Assembly (NCBI GenBank): GCA_018400895.1
Contig: JAGYLR010000010.1
Span: forward strand, 1-17,536
Length of the DNA stretch: 17,536 nt
Source: a bacterium
Lineage (GTDB): Bacteria; Patescibacteriota; Minisyncoccia; Minisyncoccales; PWPS01
Reading direction: 5' to 3'
Numbering within the stretch: the stretch's first letter is position 1; each line of letters starts with the position of its first letter. The notes below the pieces were generated by a model. It was not told the DNA's origin, did no database searches, and worked only from the letters and a program-made list of their open reading frames with translations. Positions 1 through 8,222 of the stretch are shown here, in pieces. The position numbers were made by a program, and so were the translations under genes.

Positions 1-187
1 TTTCTACAAGCTCTCGCAAAAACTTGATTTCTGTTTTTAGAGATTCTTTATCTCTGTCCTCTTTTGTTTCTGAACTAAACAAGATTTCTTGTGCCTGTTC
101 TTTGGTTAGTAATTCGTCTTTTACTAACTCTCGGAGCGATTGTGTTGTTGGCTGCTCCCTTAATCGCCAAACTATTTTCTTCGTCAT
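1..187 (-). CDS. Hypothetical protein, N-terminal part only (cut by window edge)
   Basis: The first 62 residues, beginning MTKKIVWRLREQPTTQSLRE, are open from an ATG at 187 to the window edge, so the gene continues to the left. The visible part is highly charged and probably helical. It reads like a short regulatory or scaffold-type helix pair: an acidic stretch (about 34-48) is followed by EIKFLRELVE, which has a leucine heptad pattern suggesting the start of a coiled coil. I do not recognise a family. It is the first gene after a good sigma70-like promoter at 243-271 and so starts a transcription unit separate from the late operon to its right. The leader between promoter and ATG is about 50 nt and has no strong Shine-Dalgarno site (only AGGG about 19 nt upstream). 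The opposite-strand reading frame over this region is judged to be its shadow. Confidence 0.75.
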   Translation of the reverse strand, partial: MTKKIVWRLREQPTTQSLRELVKDELLTKEQAQEILFSSETKEDRDKESLKTEIKFLRELVE

Positions 188-234
188 TTTGTTTTGTCCA
201 GCCCTGTTGTTAAGAGAACTACAACTACTTATCT

Positions 235-250
235 TATACATAATTGTATA
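235..250. promoter_or_regulatory. Inverted repeat over the -10/start region, possible operator
   Basis: The sequence TATACATAATTGTATA has two 6-bp inverted arms (TATACA and TGTATA) around a 4-bp centre. It covers the -10 box and the expected transcription start of the promoter at 243-271. That position suits a repressor site. However, AT-rich DNA produces such short palindromes by chance and no second copy was noticed, so the operator role is a guess. Confidence 0.3.
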
Positions 251-271
251 GGATAGGTGTTTGTTTGTCAA
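243..271 (-). promoter_or_regulatory. Sigma70-type promoter for the leftward gene
   Basis: Read on the minus strand, the -35 box TTGACA (266-271) is a perfect consensus match. A 17-nt spacer separates it from TACAAT (243-248), which matches the -10 consensus at five of six bases. Transcription would start near 236 and run into the gene that begins at 187. The -35 box overlaps the TGA stop codon of the peptidase gene (268-270), so the promoter partly lies in the end of the lysis gene. It is the only strong promoter I found by eye in the window. Confidence 0.75.
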
Positions 272-1173
272 GCGAAAACAGGTATCCACCAGTATCCATC
301 TGCTAAATATCTCTCACCATCTGTCTTAATTACTGTTCCCTTTGGTAGTGTTTCAATTATATTTGAGAATCTTGGTTCTGTTCTCATTCTTAATCTATAT
401 AATGTAACTAGCTGACCCTTCTTAATTCCCACAAACTCTGAAGCCACATAACCTAGCAATTTATCTTGTAGTGTTTTTATCTCGTTTGGTGCGTCTAATA
501 ATACTGCCCACGCTTCAAATGGTAGATAGTCTTTTGTTGTTTTGAAGAACCCCCCCGAGTTTCCGTGAACCCAATGAAAATCTCCCCAAGAGTTCTGTCC
601 TATAATATGATTTTCATCATAACCCACAAGTGCTACTGCGTGTCCAAAAAGATTCTCTCCCTCTTTTGGTGGTCTAATAACTTCTTTTCTCCACCCTTCG
701 TTTGAGCCATTAAAACCTGCTATTAAAAAGTGATAAACAGATAATGCCTTTTTAAGTCCCTCAAAACTAATATCATCTACTCTGGCATATGATTTAATTT
801 TATACTTTGCTGGGTCTTCATCTCCCTCAAGAGGTTTAGCACCCACGTCTTTTAATACTTTTAATCCTGTTCTTAAATATGTTCCACTAAAGTCTGGTAT
901 TCCGTCTATTTTTTTCGCTTCTAAATAAATCCACTCTCCGTCAAACTCTTTGTGAACTCTCTCTAATCTTTCACTTCCTTCTTTTATTGTAGAGCAAGAA
1001 TGCCCTACACAACTTGGTGAGAACCATTGGTTGTTTATTTTCAAATCAAAAGGGCAAGGTTTTTCTTTTGGGTATCTTTTAACCTGTGGAATGTGGCTAG
1101 ATAAAACATAGTCGCGAAAATCACTTGGAGATGGTTTTAACCCTTTACCCACAAGTTTTATATTGTTGTTCAT
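268..1173 (-). CDS. Papain-family (C1A) cysteine peptidase with C-terminal SH3b-like domain; possible endolysin
   Basis: This 301-residue protein has the full papain catalytic set. Q49 is the oxyanion glutamine, C55 in SPSCVGHS is the nucleophile, H178 lies in FGHAVALVGYD and N194 in GQNSWG. Q-to-C spacing (6) and H-to-N spacing (16) equal those of papain (Q19/C25, H159/N175). The N-terminus (KPSPSDFRDY) resembles the short lead-in of bacterial and phage C1A peptidases rather than a long inhibitory propeptide. Residues about 247-301 (LRMRTEP to GYWWIPV) look like an SH3b cell-wall-binding domain. No signal peptide is seen, which fits release by a holin. It follows the one-TM small protein by 1 nt (TAATATG), so translation is probably coupled. 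In this position, at the end of the late operon, cell-wall peptide cleavage is a reasonable inference. Processing of virion or host proteins is the alternative. Confidence 0.85.
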   Translation of the reverse strand: MNNNIKLVGKGLKPSPSDFRDYVLSSHIPQVKRYPKEKPCPFDLKINNQWFSPSCVGHSCSTIKEGSERLERVHKEFDGEWIYLEAKKIDGIPDFSGTYLRTGLKVLKDVGAKPLEGDEDPAKYKIKSYARVDDISFEGLKKALSVYHFLIAGFNGSNEGWRKEVIRPPKEGENLFGHAVALVGYDENHIIGQNSWGDFHWVHGNSGGFFKTTKDYLPFEAWAVLLDAPNEIKTLQDKLLGYVASEFVGIKKGQLVTLYRLRMRTEPRFSNIIETLPKGTVIKTDGERYLADGYWWIPVFA

Positions 1174-1174
1174 A

Positions 1175-1450
1175 TTATTTTTTTAGGTTGGCTTCTATGC
1201 GAATTATAGACGACTCTATAATAGAAATACTATCAGTATTTTTGCTTACGCTTTCTTCTACCCTATTAAGACACTTATTATAATCTGTCATGTGATTATT
1301 GAGTTGTTGATTTATAAGTGCTATGTCTTTTTTTATATCTGCATAGTTTGTGTTGCTTCCTTTATTTTTCAAATAAGAAAACATCTCCCTTATAAGAAAC
1401 ATACTTATAATGACTATGCCGACTATTTCTGTGTTATTTATCCATTCCAT
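1175..1450 (-). CDS. Small one-TM protein with helical tail, holin-like
   Basis: The protein has 91 residues. A short N-terminus (MEWINNTE) is followed by one hydrophobic helix (about 9-27, IVGIVIISMFLIREMFSYL) and then a charged, helical tail (about 35-91) with heptad-like I/L/V spacing that suggests a coiled coil. Size, single TM and its place directly before the peptidase gene suggest a holin or another lysis membrane protein. The layout, with the TM first and the coil after, is the reverse of XhlA, which has a C-terminal TM, so no family name is given. It starts 9 nt after the stop of the 1767-residue gene and ends 1 nt before the peptidase ATG. No Shine-Dalgarno site is evident. Confidence 0.75.
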   Translation of the reverse strand: MEWINNTEIVGIVIISMFLIREMFSYLKNKGSNTNYADIKKDIALINQQLNNHMTDYNKCLNRVEESVSKNTDSISIIESSIIRIEANLKK

Positions 1451-1459
1451 AATTTATTA

Positions 1460-4400
1460 TTATCTTTCATACCCACTTCTTATGCTTTGACTTGACCTAC
1501 CTGCCCCACTCGACCTAGTAATTGATGTCGTTGTAGGTTCGTCTGTAAGGGTGTCATGTGCTAGTCCCATAAAAGACATAATTGTCCTAGTTGGTATCCC
1601 CAATGAAATTCCACCAACTGTCATTGCATCAGATAGTGTTTTGCCAGCTTCAACCTTCCACTTTTCTCTACCAGCATTAACACCAGTTTTATATCTTTCT
1701 TGGTTTTCAAGGTATTGTATTGTTTGAATAACTCCGCCGACCATATGTATTCCTGTGTTTATAAATTGTGTGTGTGGTTGTTCTATATCCCAAGTTCCAT
1801 ACCTTCCTCTTTCAAGATAACTTCTAAGCGTAGTTCCAGCATTTCCTAAAACATATATACTACCAAGCATTGCCAGTATAGTTTCAACAGAATAATCTTT
1901 TACCCACTTTGCTGTACTTCTATCTTCTTTTCTACCAAGAATTTTATTCCTAGCTTCGTTTATACCAGCAAGCATAAGAGCAGATGACACAACTGGAACA
2001 ACTGTATTTATTGCTAACCCCATAACATCATCACTTGTTCTTTCACTCATAGCATAATTAGACAACCCCTTATATGCAATTCTAAAGTTCTTGTTTCTTT
2101 GTGAAGTAAACATTGTAAATCCTCTAGCAAAGAAGCCAGAACCACGAACCATTTGAGACCTATCTTTCATACTCCAAGTAGGTTGAGTGTTTCTTATAAT
2201 CTGTTCTGCCCTCCTAGCAACAACTCTTTCAAAATCATTTTTATTTAATTCTGGGTATTTATCTTTCACTTCTAGTTTAGTTGCTTCCCATATTCTACTA
2301 ATAGCCAAAAAGTCAGCCCTTTTAATTCCTTGCATCAAAGCCCATGTTTCCCTCCAATTTCCAACACCAGTAAATGTTTTTTTCATTCTAGACAACTCTC
2401 CTAGTTCTCCCATTTCCCTAGAAACATTTCCCTCCAATCTATCTCTTAATTCTGGACTTAATCTTGCAATCTCACTCCTTATACCAGCTAAATCTCCAGA
2501 AAGCATTGCACCCCTAATATAACTACCATCTATTTCTGACATAGCCATAACTAAAGATATTGGTTGTTTTGCCATAACCCAAGGATTAGCACCAAGAGCA
2601 TATGTAGAAAACCTCTCATAAAACTTTGGACTTCCAAGTATCTTTTCTATTTCAGTTGGCTTATATTTTTCACCCTCTACCTTTAATATAAAATCATTTA
2701 AGTTATCGTAAGCACCATTACCAAATGTTTCCCTAATTAAGTTTTCAACACTCTTGTCATTTAAGAATGTTTTTGCTGCTCTTAATGGTTCTGCATATCC
2801 AATATAAGAACCAATGTCTTGCATATGTTTATACATTGCGTGCATAGCACCATCAAGATATATTGGGTCATTTGCTTTTACTCTGTGTTTAAGATAACCA
2901 GTTCCTTCAAATGTTTTTTGAAAGAAGTTTCTCATATCAGATGGAGATGCTATTATTTTATCTATTTCTGGTTGTAGCTTTACAGAACTTAATGGAAAAT
3001 ATTCTGAAATAGTTGCAACATTATACCCAACAATACTTCTAGATGTTTCATTTATTTGTGGTCTTGAAAATTCATTAAAGTATTTTTCAACAGCATCTGA
3101 AACAATCCTTTCCTTGCTTGTCATTGTATCAGATATTATCTTTGCATCTTCTTTTGATATTTTAAACGGAATTTTTGGAGCATCTTTAACCCTTATCATT
3201 GCACCACCAACCTCTAAGTGTTTCATGTTATCTGGATTTTTTGAATGTAAATGAATTGCAATTCTTTCATCTGGTGTTATTTTTAATCCTCTACCATCAG
3301 GAAGTTTAATATTAACAGTCTTTAATTTGTTTTCTCTTTGAAATGCACGACTCCAATTTATAATATCTTTAGGACTCATTCCGTGGTCTTTAAGATAAGA
3401 TTGAAACATATCAGTGGTTGCCTGTCTGTATGCAAGTTCCATTCTTGCACCTCTATTTATATTTTCATAAATAGTTTCTTTTATTATATCGCTTTTAGAA
3501 ATTTTACCATCCACTTCAAATTCTTTAATTCTTTCTAGTGCAGTTTTCTTTGACATATCCATAATTCTAACAACATCTTCTGCACCTAATTGAAGATAAA
3601 CAAAAAGTTCTTTTCCCCTACTCTTTACTTTTTGAAATAAACTTTTATCAACAACCTCTAAATCTTTAGTAAAACCTTTTTCTGCATCTCTCATGCTATC
3701 TATAATTGCTTTTGCTCTTTCTTTATATCCAACACTCTTTTCTATATTCTTAACTCCCTGTTCTTTTATAACTTTATTTTGAATTTTTCTCATACCAACA
3801 ATACTTCTGTCCATATTCTTGCTTTGTTGAACTAGACTAGCCATTCTATTTGCTATCTCAAATATTTCACCTGAACTAAGCTCTTGTAATTGTTTTTTAC
3901 CAAGAGTTTTTAAAAACTCATTATATTCTTTAGAGTGGAACTCATCCATCTCTACAATCTTATTAATAAGTTTATTCTTGTTTTTATTGTAGAAATCTAT
4001 ACTACTAAAATCTTCTCTTACTGCATCAGCATCTAATCCAAGTTCTTTTTCTTTATCTGTTAGTTTCTGTTCTTTATCTAATTCTAACAACTGCTTCAAT
4101 CTCTTATCTTTTTTTATATTAGATAGTTGTTTCCTAACTTCATTAGTAGCTTCTGTTTTTTTTATTCTTTCAAAAATTGCATTTGCCCTATCATAAACTC
4201 CTTTCAAATCTGATTTATTTTTTGCATCTCTAAGTGGAACTAAAAATTGTGCTCTCTCATTTTTTGGAATAGCATTTTTAACAAAATCTACAATTTCCTT
4301 TCTAGTTTCTTTTGCAGTAGCCTCTTTGTCTTTAAAGTAAGACTCTATTCTCTCTGCTTGTGCTTTAAGTTCTGCTTTAATCTCTAACTTCTTATCTCTT

Positions 4401-6763
4401 TCCATTTGCCTATTAAGGTTTCTTAAATCTTTTTCAAGTCTTTCATACGTTTTATTCATTTCTTTTCTCTCACTAATGCTAATCTTTTTATCTCCCATTG
4501 TAGTCATTCTATTTATAATAGTCTTGAGTTGTTCTCTTTTCTGTGGAGTAACCTGAACATCTTTAAGAAGTTGATTAGCTTTTTTTTCTACATCAGAAAC
4601 TTTTTGTTTATTTACTTTTGGTGGTGTTGGTTTGGTTTCGGTAATAACCTTAGGTTTTACTCTCTCTAAATAACTATCTCTTGCAAAATTAAGAAAAGCT
4701 TCAGCAGAAATTTCTTCTGGTAGTGCTAAATAATCTTCATACTTTATTCCCTTCTTTCCAATAATATCTTGTTTATTAAAACCTCTTCCAAGATTTGCTC
4801 TTAGTGCGTGAACACCCTCTTCAAGTAAAGAATCCATAACATCAGCAGTACTTACATCTTTACTTCTAGATATTATAATTTTTCCATCTTCAAATTGTGC
4901 AGCAACCTTGTTTGGTAGTTTATCAACAACTACTTTAGTATCAAGAACATCTTTAAATATTCTCCTCAAATCTTCTTCTTTAATAAAATCTCCAAACTTG
5001 CCAACATCTTTTTTTTCTACCTCTCTTAATTTTTCTAAATCAGTCCTAGCTTCCTCCCACACCCTTTCATATTTAATCCTTTCCTTATCTAATCTTTCTG
5101 AAATCTCTGCTCTTTTGTTTGGGTTTTTATTTGCATCATATCTTTCCTGTATTTCAGCTGTCATTTTATCTACATAATCTATTTTGTTATCAATCTTTAA
5201 TGCAGTCTGTTTATCATAGCTCATAAGAGAAATCTCTTCCTTAGACATTACATCATCAATCTTTGTAACCTCTCTCATTAAAGGGTCAAAGGTATTTCTG
5301 TTTACAACACCATCTAGGTTTGGATATTCTCTATGAGTTCCTTCAGACTTTTTAAATAAACGATATGCTACATTAATATTATTTTCTATGTTTGTAATCC
5401 TAGAAGCATATGGAGTTCTTTGATGTTCTGCAGATATTTCTCTAGCAGTTTTAAATGCAGGACTTGTTTCATCAAATTTAATTCCCTGTTTCATTGCATC
5501 TTTTAAAAAGTTATTTGGAGTTGTTTCTTTTATATTTTTCCATCCATCTACTTCTTTGGAAAATGCTGTATTTAATTTATCAACTGTTTCCCTGGCAAGA
5601 ACCATTTCTCCAGATGTAAGCATCTCTATCTTTTCTTTTGTAAGGTCATTATATTTAACTTGTAAGTGTGTTTTAGACTCATATTCTGAATAATAATCAA
5701 CATAATTATTGTATTCCATATGTCTTTCATATGCTTCTTTCTGTAGTGTTTCCATGTCTATCTTCCCATTGTTAGCTCTATATTCTCTTGCTGCTTGTAT
5801 CTGTGAAACCCTAAGAGCCTCTCTTTCCCTACTTGCAAGTGGGAAATTTCTTGTTGACATAGCCATACCAACATCCATTATAAAGTTAGGTATCACTTGT
5901 TGTAAAAACTCCTCTGACCACCACCCATATTCTTCTCCAAGTTTCTGATAGGTATATGAAGACAACCCTATATTTAGCATAGCGTCTGTAAAGAATGCTT
6001 TAATTCCTATCTTCCCTCCAGGAATAACATTAAGAGTTCCAGGTGGAAGTTTTGATATTATTCCAGTAGCAACATATGGTGTTGTGTTGTATGCCATCAT
6101 CCACGCAGCAGATACAGCCCTTTCTGTCAAATCTTCTGATGGTGTTGTAGCAAATCTATAACTTCCTAATTTTGCTACCCTCTTTCCCCAATGAGTAAGT
6201 TTTTCTACTTTAGTTAATTTGTTAAACGCTAATCCTTTAACAGCACCAGAACTTAACATCTTCATATGCACTATCAAAGAACCAAGGTCAAGACCTGTTT
6301 CTAAAACAGTATTCATTAAAGAAAATCCAAAACCAAGCTCACTCATCTGAGCATCTCTTTTTTGTTGTTCTTCATTTACATACTCAGACAAAACACCCCA
6401 GTTGGGGTCGTTAACTCTTTTACCAACCTCATCAAAGCCATGAGCAAGTCTTTCATTTCCAAACTTTCTTGCTGTCCAAGCACCAGCTTTTGAGTACAAT
6501 CCTGCAAGACCTTTAAGTGAAGACTCTGTAACCGCATGCATAGTTCTTGGTATCCAGTAAGTAGGGTCAACATATTCAAGAAAATCAATCTTATCTCTTT
6601 CTATCTCTTCCATGCCTTGCACTTGAGAGAAGCTAAGACTAAAACGCATATCATTACTTTTGCCATATAACCCAGATGGAGTTTTTGGTTTTTGAAGTCC
6701 CTCTACAAATGTTGGCTTCTGGTTTTCTTCAGATATTTGTTCTCCTAATTTTTTATATAGCAT
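1460..6763 (-). CDS. Giant internal virion/ejection-type protein with degenerate zincin domain
   Basis: With 1767 residues this is the largest gene here. The N-terminal 300 residues are helical with amphipathic stretches. Around 610-700 there is a zincin-like segment: a strand pair (AAQFEDGKIIISRS), then LLEEGVHALR (646-655) and, downstream, EEISAEAFLNFAR (683-695). In an active enzyme the first motif would be HExxH; here the first histidine is glutamate (GAA at 4820-4822), so zinc binding is probably lost. Residues about 530-1080 are rich in charged coiled-coil sequence. The C-terminal part contains NPWVMAKQPISL (from 1393), NTQPTW (from 1525) and FARGFTMFTSQRNK (from about 1545), a pattern I associate with very large phage polyvalent or internal proteins. 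Two hydrophobic helices (about 1580-1601 and 1627-1643) could insert into a membrane. As last of three consecutive helical genes, it may act like T7 gp16 in DNA ejection. That role is inference. Confidence 0.8.
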   Translation of the reverse strand: MLYKKLGEQISEENQKPTFVEGLQKPKTPSGLYGKSNDMRFSLSFSQVQGMEEIERDKIDFLEYVDPTYWIPRTMHAVTESSLKGLAGLYSKAGAWTARKFGNERLAHGFDEVGKRVNDPNWGVLSEYVNEEQQKRDAQMSELGFGFSLMNTVLETGLDLGSLIVHMKMLSSGAVKGLAFNKLTKVEKLTHWGKRVAKLGSYRFATTPSEDLTERAVSAAWMMAYNTTPYVATGIISKLPPGTLNVIPGGKIGIKAFFTDAMLNIGLSSYTYQKLGEEYGWWSEEFLQQVIPNFIMDVGMAMSTRNFPLASREREALRVSQIQAAREYRANNGKIDMETLQKEAYERHMEYNNYVDYYSEYESKTHLQVKYNDLTKEKIEMLTSGEMVLARETVDKLNTAFSKEVDGWKNIKETTPNNFLKDAMKQGIKFDETSPAFKTAREISAEHQRTPYASRITNIENNINVAYRLFKKSEGTHREYPNLDGVVNRNTFDPLMREVTKIDDVMSKEEISLMSYDKQTALKIDNKIDYVDKMTAEIQERYDANKNPNKRAEISERLDKERIKYERVWEEARTDLEKLREVEKKDVGKFGDFIKEEDLRRIFKDVLDTKVVVDKLPNKVAAQFEDGKIIISRSKDVSTADVMDSLLEEGVHALRANLGRGFNKQDIIGKKGIKYEDYLALPEEISAEAFLNFARDSYLERVKPKVITETKPTPPKVNKQKVSDVEKKANQLLKDVQVTPQKREQLKTIINRMTTMGDKKISISERKEMNKTYERLEKDLRNLNRQMERDKKLEIKAELKAQAERIESYFKDKEATAKETRKEIVDFVKNAIPKNERAQFLVPLRDAKNKSDLKGVYDRANAIFERIKKTEATNEVRKQLSNIKKDKRLKQLLELDKEQKLTDKEKELGLDADAVREDFSSIDFYNKNKNKLINKIVEMDEFHSKEYNEFLKTLGKKQLQELSSGEIFEIANRMASLVQQSKNMDRSIVGMRKIQNKVIKEQGVKNIEKSVGYKERAKAIIDSMRDAEKGFTKDLEVVDKSLFQKVKSRGKELFVYLQLGAEDVVRIMDMSKKTALERIKEFEVDGKISKSDIIKETIYENINRGARMELAYRQATTDMFQSYLKDHGMSPKDIINWSRAFQRENKLKTVNIKLPDGRGLKITPDERIAIHLHSKNPDNMKHLEVGGAMIRVKDAPKIPFKISKEDAKIISDTMTSKERIVSDAVEKYFNEFSRPQINETSRSIVGYNVATISEYFPLSSVKLQPEIDKIIASPSDMRNFFQKTFEGTGYLKHRVKANDPIYLDGAMHAMYKHMQDIGSYIGYAEPLRAAKTFLNDKSVENLIRETFGNGAYDNLNDFILKVEGEKYKPTEIEKILGSPKFYERFSTYALGANPWVMAKQPISLVMAMSEIDGSYIRGAMLSGDLAGIRSEIARLSPELRDRLEGNVSREMGELGELSRMKKTFTGVGNWRETWALMQGIKRADFLAISRIWEATKLEVKDKYPELNKNDFERVVARRAEQIIRNTQPTWSMKDRSQMVRGSGFFARGFTMFTSQRNKNFRIAYKGLSNYAMSERTSDDVMGLAINTVVPVVSSALMLAGINEARNKILGRKEDRSTAKWVKDYSVETILAMLGSIYVLGNAGTTLRSYLERGRYGTWDIEQPHTQFINTGIHMVGGVIQTIQYLENQERYKTGVNAGREKWKVEAGKTLSDAMTVGGISLGIPTRTIMSFMGLAHDTLTDEPTTTSITRSSGAGRSSQSIRSGYER

Positions 6764-6792
6764 GATTGTGTTTATTGTTTTGTAGAATATTT

Positions 6793-8211
6793 TTAATCAT
6801 CATAAGAATGCCATGCACTTTCTTTTATTTTATCTTCTGCTATTTTTTGCCAGTCAGTTTCTCCTCTAAGTATTTTTGGTATTTTATCGCTATTCAAAAC
6901 TCCCCCCTGAAGTTCTTTCAATAATTCTTCAGAATCTTTTGGACTTAATCCATATATATCTCCATTAGCATCTATAAATAATGTTGGTTCTGGTTTTTCT
7001 AAATCTTCATTTTTAGCAATATTCCTTTCTAATTTATCAATGGTTTGTTGTGTTATTCCTTCTTCATCTCCAGTAATCATTATTTCTGCAGAAAGAAATC
7101 GCTTTATTCCATCCATATCTATTGGCATTCCTCCCCACAAAGCATCTACAATAGAATTTATATCAGAATCACTAACTTTGAAATTAGGGTCTTTGAGTTC
7201 CATTAGTCTTGCATATTGTCTTAATTCTCTTTCAAAGTGTTCTTTGCCCAGGTCAATATCAATTATACTTCTAGCATAATCTTCCGTTTGACGCATAGCT
7301 GTTTGTCTGTCTGCCAATCCTTGTGGGTCTGCTCTAAAACTCTGCCACGAAGCATTTGCATAATCCATATAAGTATTAGAACTTCTAATATCAGACAGAG
7401 GTCGGTCTTCTGTTGCTGCTACACCCGATGTCTTTTCTTCAAAAACATCTTTTAACATTTTAGGCATAGTAGGGTGTTGTTCTTGTTGCCTTCTTATAAA
7501 CCAATCTCGCAAATCTGATGATGCTTTTTGTTCGGGATTAAACATCTTTTGATATTCATTTGTCCATTTATCTCCATACATAGATGACAATCCTTCTCTT
7601 ATATATGGGTCAAATTTATCTCTTATAAACCAATCAGGAGCAGAACCATCTTGCGTTCCATAAAGTACGTCTTGTGCTTGTTCAAGTGTAACCCCAGCAT
7701 CTCTTGCAAAACCCATTAAATCTTTGGTTGATAAATCATCAAATAATGGAGACTCTGGTAATCTGTATGGTTCTCCTACAAACCCTGCGTCTTTCCATAA
7801 TTCTGTAGCAGAACCTATGTCTTTACTCATTAAGGTGTTCCATTGGTCAGAGTCCATCATTAAAGAAACTTGTTTGTGGGCATTTTCCTGCACATCAAGT
7901 TTTGTCTGTTTTATTGTACTTACAATATCACTAACACTTTCAAGTCTACTTGCCACAGGGTCAATCATTGCATTACTAACAGTAGCAGTCATTTGAGCAA
8001 CAGAACCACCAGGCAAATCTCCAGGAGTAACTCCATATCTTTCTTCCATTAAACCAAAACCCTCAGCAACCCCTGTTGTTTTTCCTTGTCTTGCTGCTAA
8101 TTCACCAACCTTCTTTAATGAATTTTGTAAAAGCGAAAGTGGGTCTGCGTCTTTCATTGGAAGTTCTTTTGTTCCAGAAAGTGTTGATAATTGTGGTAAT
8201 TCTTTTTCCAT
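6793..8211 (-). CDS. Hypothetical virion/internal protein
   Basis: I do not recognise a family for this 472-residue protein. It is mostly charged and helical with no signal peptide or TM segment. Early sequence is Gly/Pro-containing (GVTPGDLPGGSVAQM at about 60-74); the middle has repeated W-rich acidic motifs (DSDQWNTLM, APDWFIRDKF, SDLRDWFIRRQQEQ). Residues about 365-420 include an acidic segment and a C-terminal region (FIDANGDIYGLSPKDSEELL). The DxNGDxYG-like stretch recalls a calcium loop but is not a convincing EF-hand. It lies 11 nt after the 412-residue coiled-coil gene and 29 nt before the giant gene. The three genes together resemble the gp14-gp15-gp16 order of T7 ejection proteins. 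There is no sequence evidence beyond position and composition. Confidence 0.75.
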   Translation of the reverse strand: MEKELPQLSTLSGTKELPMKDADPLSLLQNSLKKVGELAARQGKTTGVAEGFGLMEERYGVTPGDLPGGSVAQMTATVSNAMIDPVASRLESVSDIVSTIKQTKLDVQENAHKQVSLMMDSDQWNTLMSKDIGSATELWKDAGFVGEPYRLPESPLFDDLSTKDLMGFARDAGVTLEQAQDVLYGTQDGSAPDWFIRDKFDPYIREGLSSMYGDKWTNEYQKMFNPEQKASSDLRDWFIRRQQEQHPTMPKMLKDVFEEKTSGVAATEDRPLSDIRSSNTYMDYANASWQSFRADPQGLADRQTAMRQTEDYARSIIDIDLGKEHFERELRQYARLMELKDPNFKVSDSDINSIVDALWGGMPIDMDGIKRFLSAEIMITGDEEGITQQTIDKLERNIAKNEDLEKPEPTLFIDANGDIYGLSPKDSEELLKELQGGVLNSDKIPKILRGETDWQKIAEDKIKESAWHSYDD

Positions 8212-8222
8212 AGTTTAAATTT

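Noticed and set aside
206..225. Possible hairpin terminator (GTTGT...ACAAC) after the lysis gene
   Set aside because: Arms are only 5 bp, the stem is weak and no T-run follows on the minus strand; it lies in the leader of the next gene.
24..251. Plus-strand 75-residue reading frame at the left edge
   Set aside because: It mirrors the minus-strand gene that starts at 187 and covers its promoter; Ser/Leu-rich composition is that of an antisense shadow.
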